Source: Tritrichomonas musculus (lineage: Eukaryota > Parabasalia > Tritrichomonadida > Tritrichomonadidae). Taken from it: 64,000 bases of DNA. The notes under the pieces were generated by a model. That model was not told the DNA's origin, did not search any database, and saw only the letters and a list, made by a program, of their open reading frames with translations. Location of the stretch: NCBI GenBank assembly GCA_039105265.1, contig JAPFFF010000013.1:558001-622000 (forward strand). Reading direction: 5' to 3'. This document shows positions 63,836 through 64,000 of this stretch, in pieces. The position numbers were made by a program, and so were the translations under genes. Positions within the stretch are counted from its first letter, which is position 1. Each line of letters opens with the position of its first letter.

Positions 63836-64000
63836 TTTACAAATCATAAAAATAAAATGAAAAAATCTATTTAGATAATATCCTATCAAAAAGTCGAAGA
63901 TAAGAAAATTGTGTAGTTTTTATTTGAAAATCTGAAGATAATTGATACAATATTTCAGTGCAATTAAGAGATACTTCAAATTGAATTGATTTTTTTCTGA
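63836..64000. other. 5' flank at the window edge
   Basis: Upstream region of the BTB/coiled-coil gene; no further gene is seen before the window ends. Confidence 0.5.
63886..63894 (-). promoter_or_regulatory. ACTTTTTGA motif 5' of the BTB/coiled-coil gene
   Basis: Read on the gene strand, ACTTTTTGA ends about 50 nt before the ATG at 63835. This supports choosing 63835 over the ATG at 63889 as start. Confidence 0.35.

Overview
The window is very AT-rich eukaryotic DNA. It has single-exon protein genes on both strands, three complete tRNA genes, and many long AT-rich spacers and decayed gene copies. The protein families point to a trichomonad parabasalid, most likely a Tritrichomonas-like species. 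They are BTB/BACK proteins with a glycine-rich tail, ankyrin proteins of the trichomonad DUF3447 type, BspA-like LRR_5 proteins, TKL-like kinases with discoidin (F5/8C-like) domains, kinases with Sel1 repeats, R2R3 Myb factors, and pogo, Tc1/mariner and MULE transposons. The species is inferred from family content only.

Layout. 1-6.2 kb: the start of a kinase gene, tRNA-Glu, a BTB/coiled-coil/glycine-rich gene and, convergent with it, a type I surface protein with a Ser/Phe hexapeptide stalk. 6.2-15.6 kb: a gene-poor stretch built from dispersed repeats, a nested minisatellite and three terminal-inverted-repeat elements without reading frames (575, 509 and 1705 bp). 15.6-22.5 kb: two kinases, one with ubiquitin-like repeats, and an ankyrin locus trailing isolated ankyrin modules. 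22.7-24.1 kb: a decayed Tc1/mariner copy, then tRNA-Leu. 25.5-32.1 kb: a TMEM62-like metallophosphoesterase, a BTB/BACK/discoidin protein, and an ankyrin ORF followed by an LRR_5 ORF that has no methionine codon. 33.1-38.5 kb: a MULE relic split by an apparently whole pogo-like transposon, followed by a 2.2 kb hAT-like element that has itself split a small palindrome. 38.9-47.9 kb: an ankyrin relic, a kinase with two discoidin-like domains, a HAD phosphatase, a Myb factor and an EF-hand gene lacking its start. 48-64 kb: a beta-lactamase-like relic, a large kinase with about 20 Sel1 repeats, a headless Sel1 gene, tRNA-Gly, a broken ankyrin gene, a recently broken kinase/Sel1 gene, cysteine protease and HECT ligase relics, a proline-rich small protein, and two less known genes.

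The intact genes mostly encode signalling and scaffold proteins (kinases, BTB adaptors, Sel1, ankyrin and LRR repeats) plus a few enzymes. I see no operon-like organisation. The most unusual signals are the Met-less 437-codon LRR frame that seems to need joining to an upstream ankyrin frame; ankyrin modules separated by spacers at a constant point of the repeat; long near-identical TIR elements without genes; a recurrent ACTTTTTGA motif upstream of several starts; and head-to-head junctions between truncated genes.
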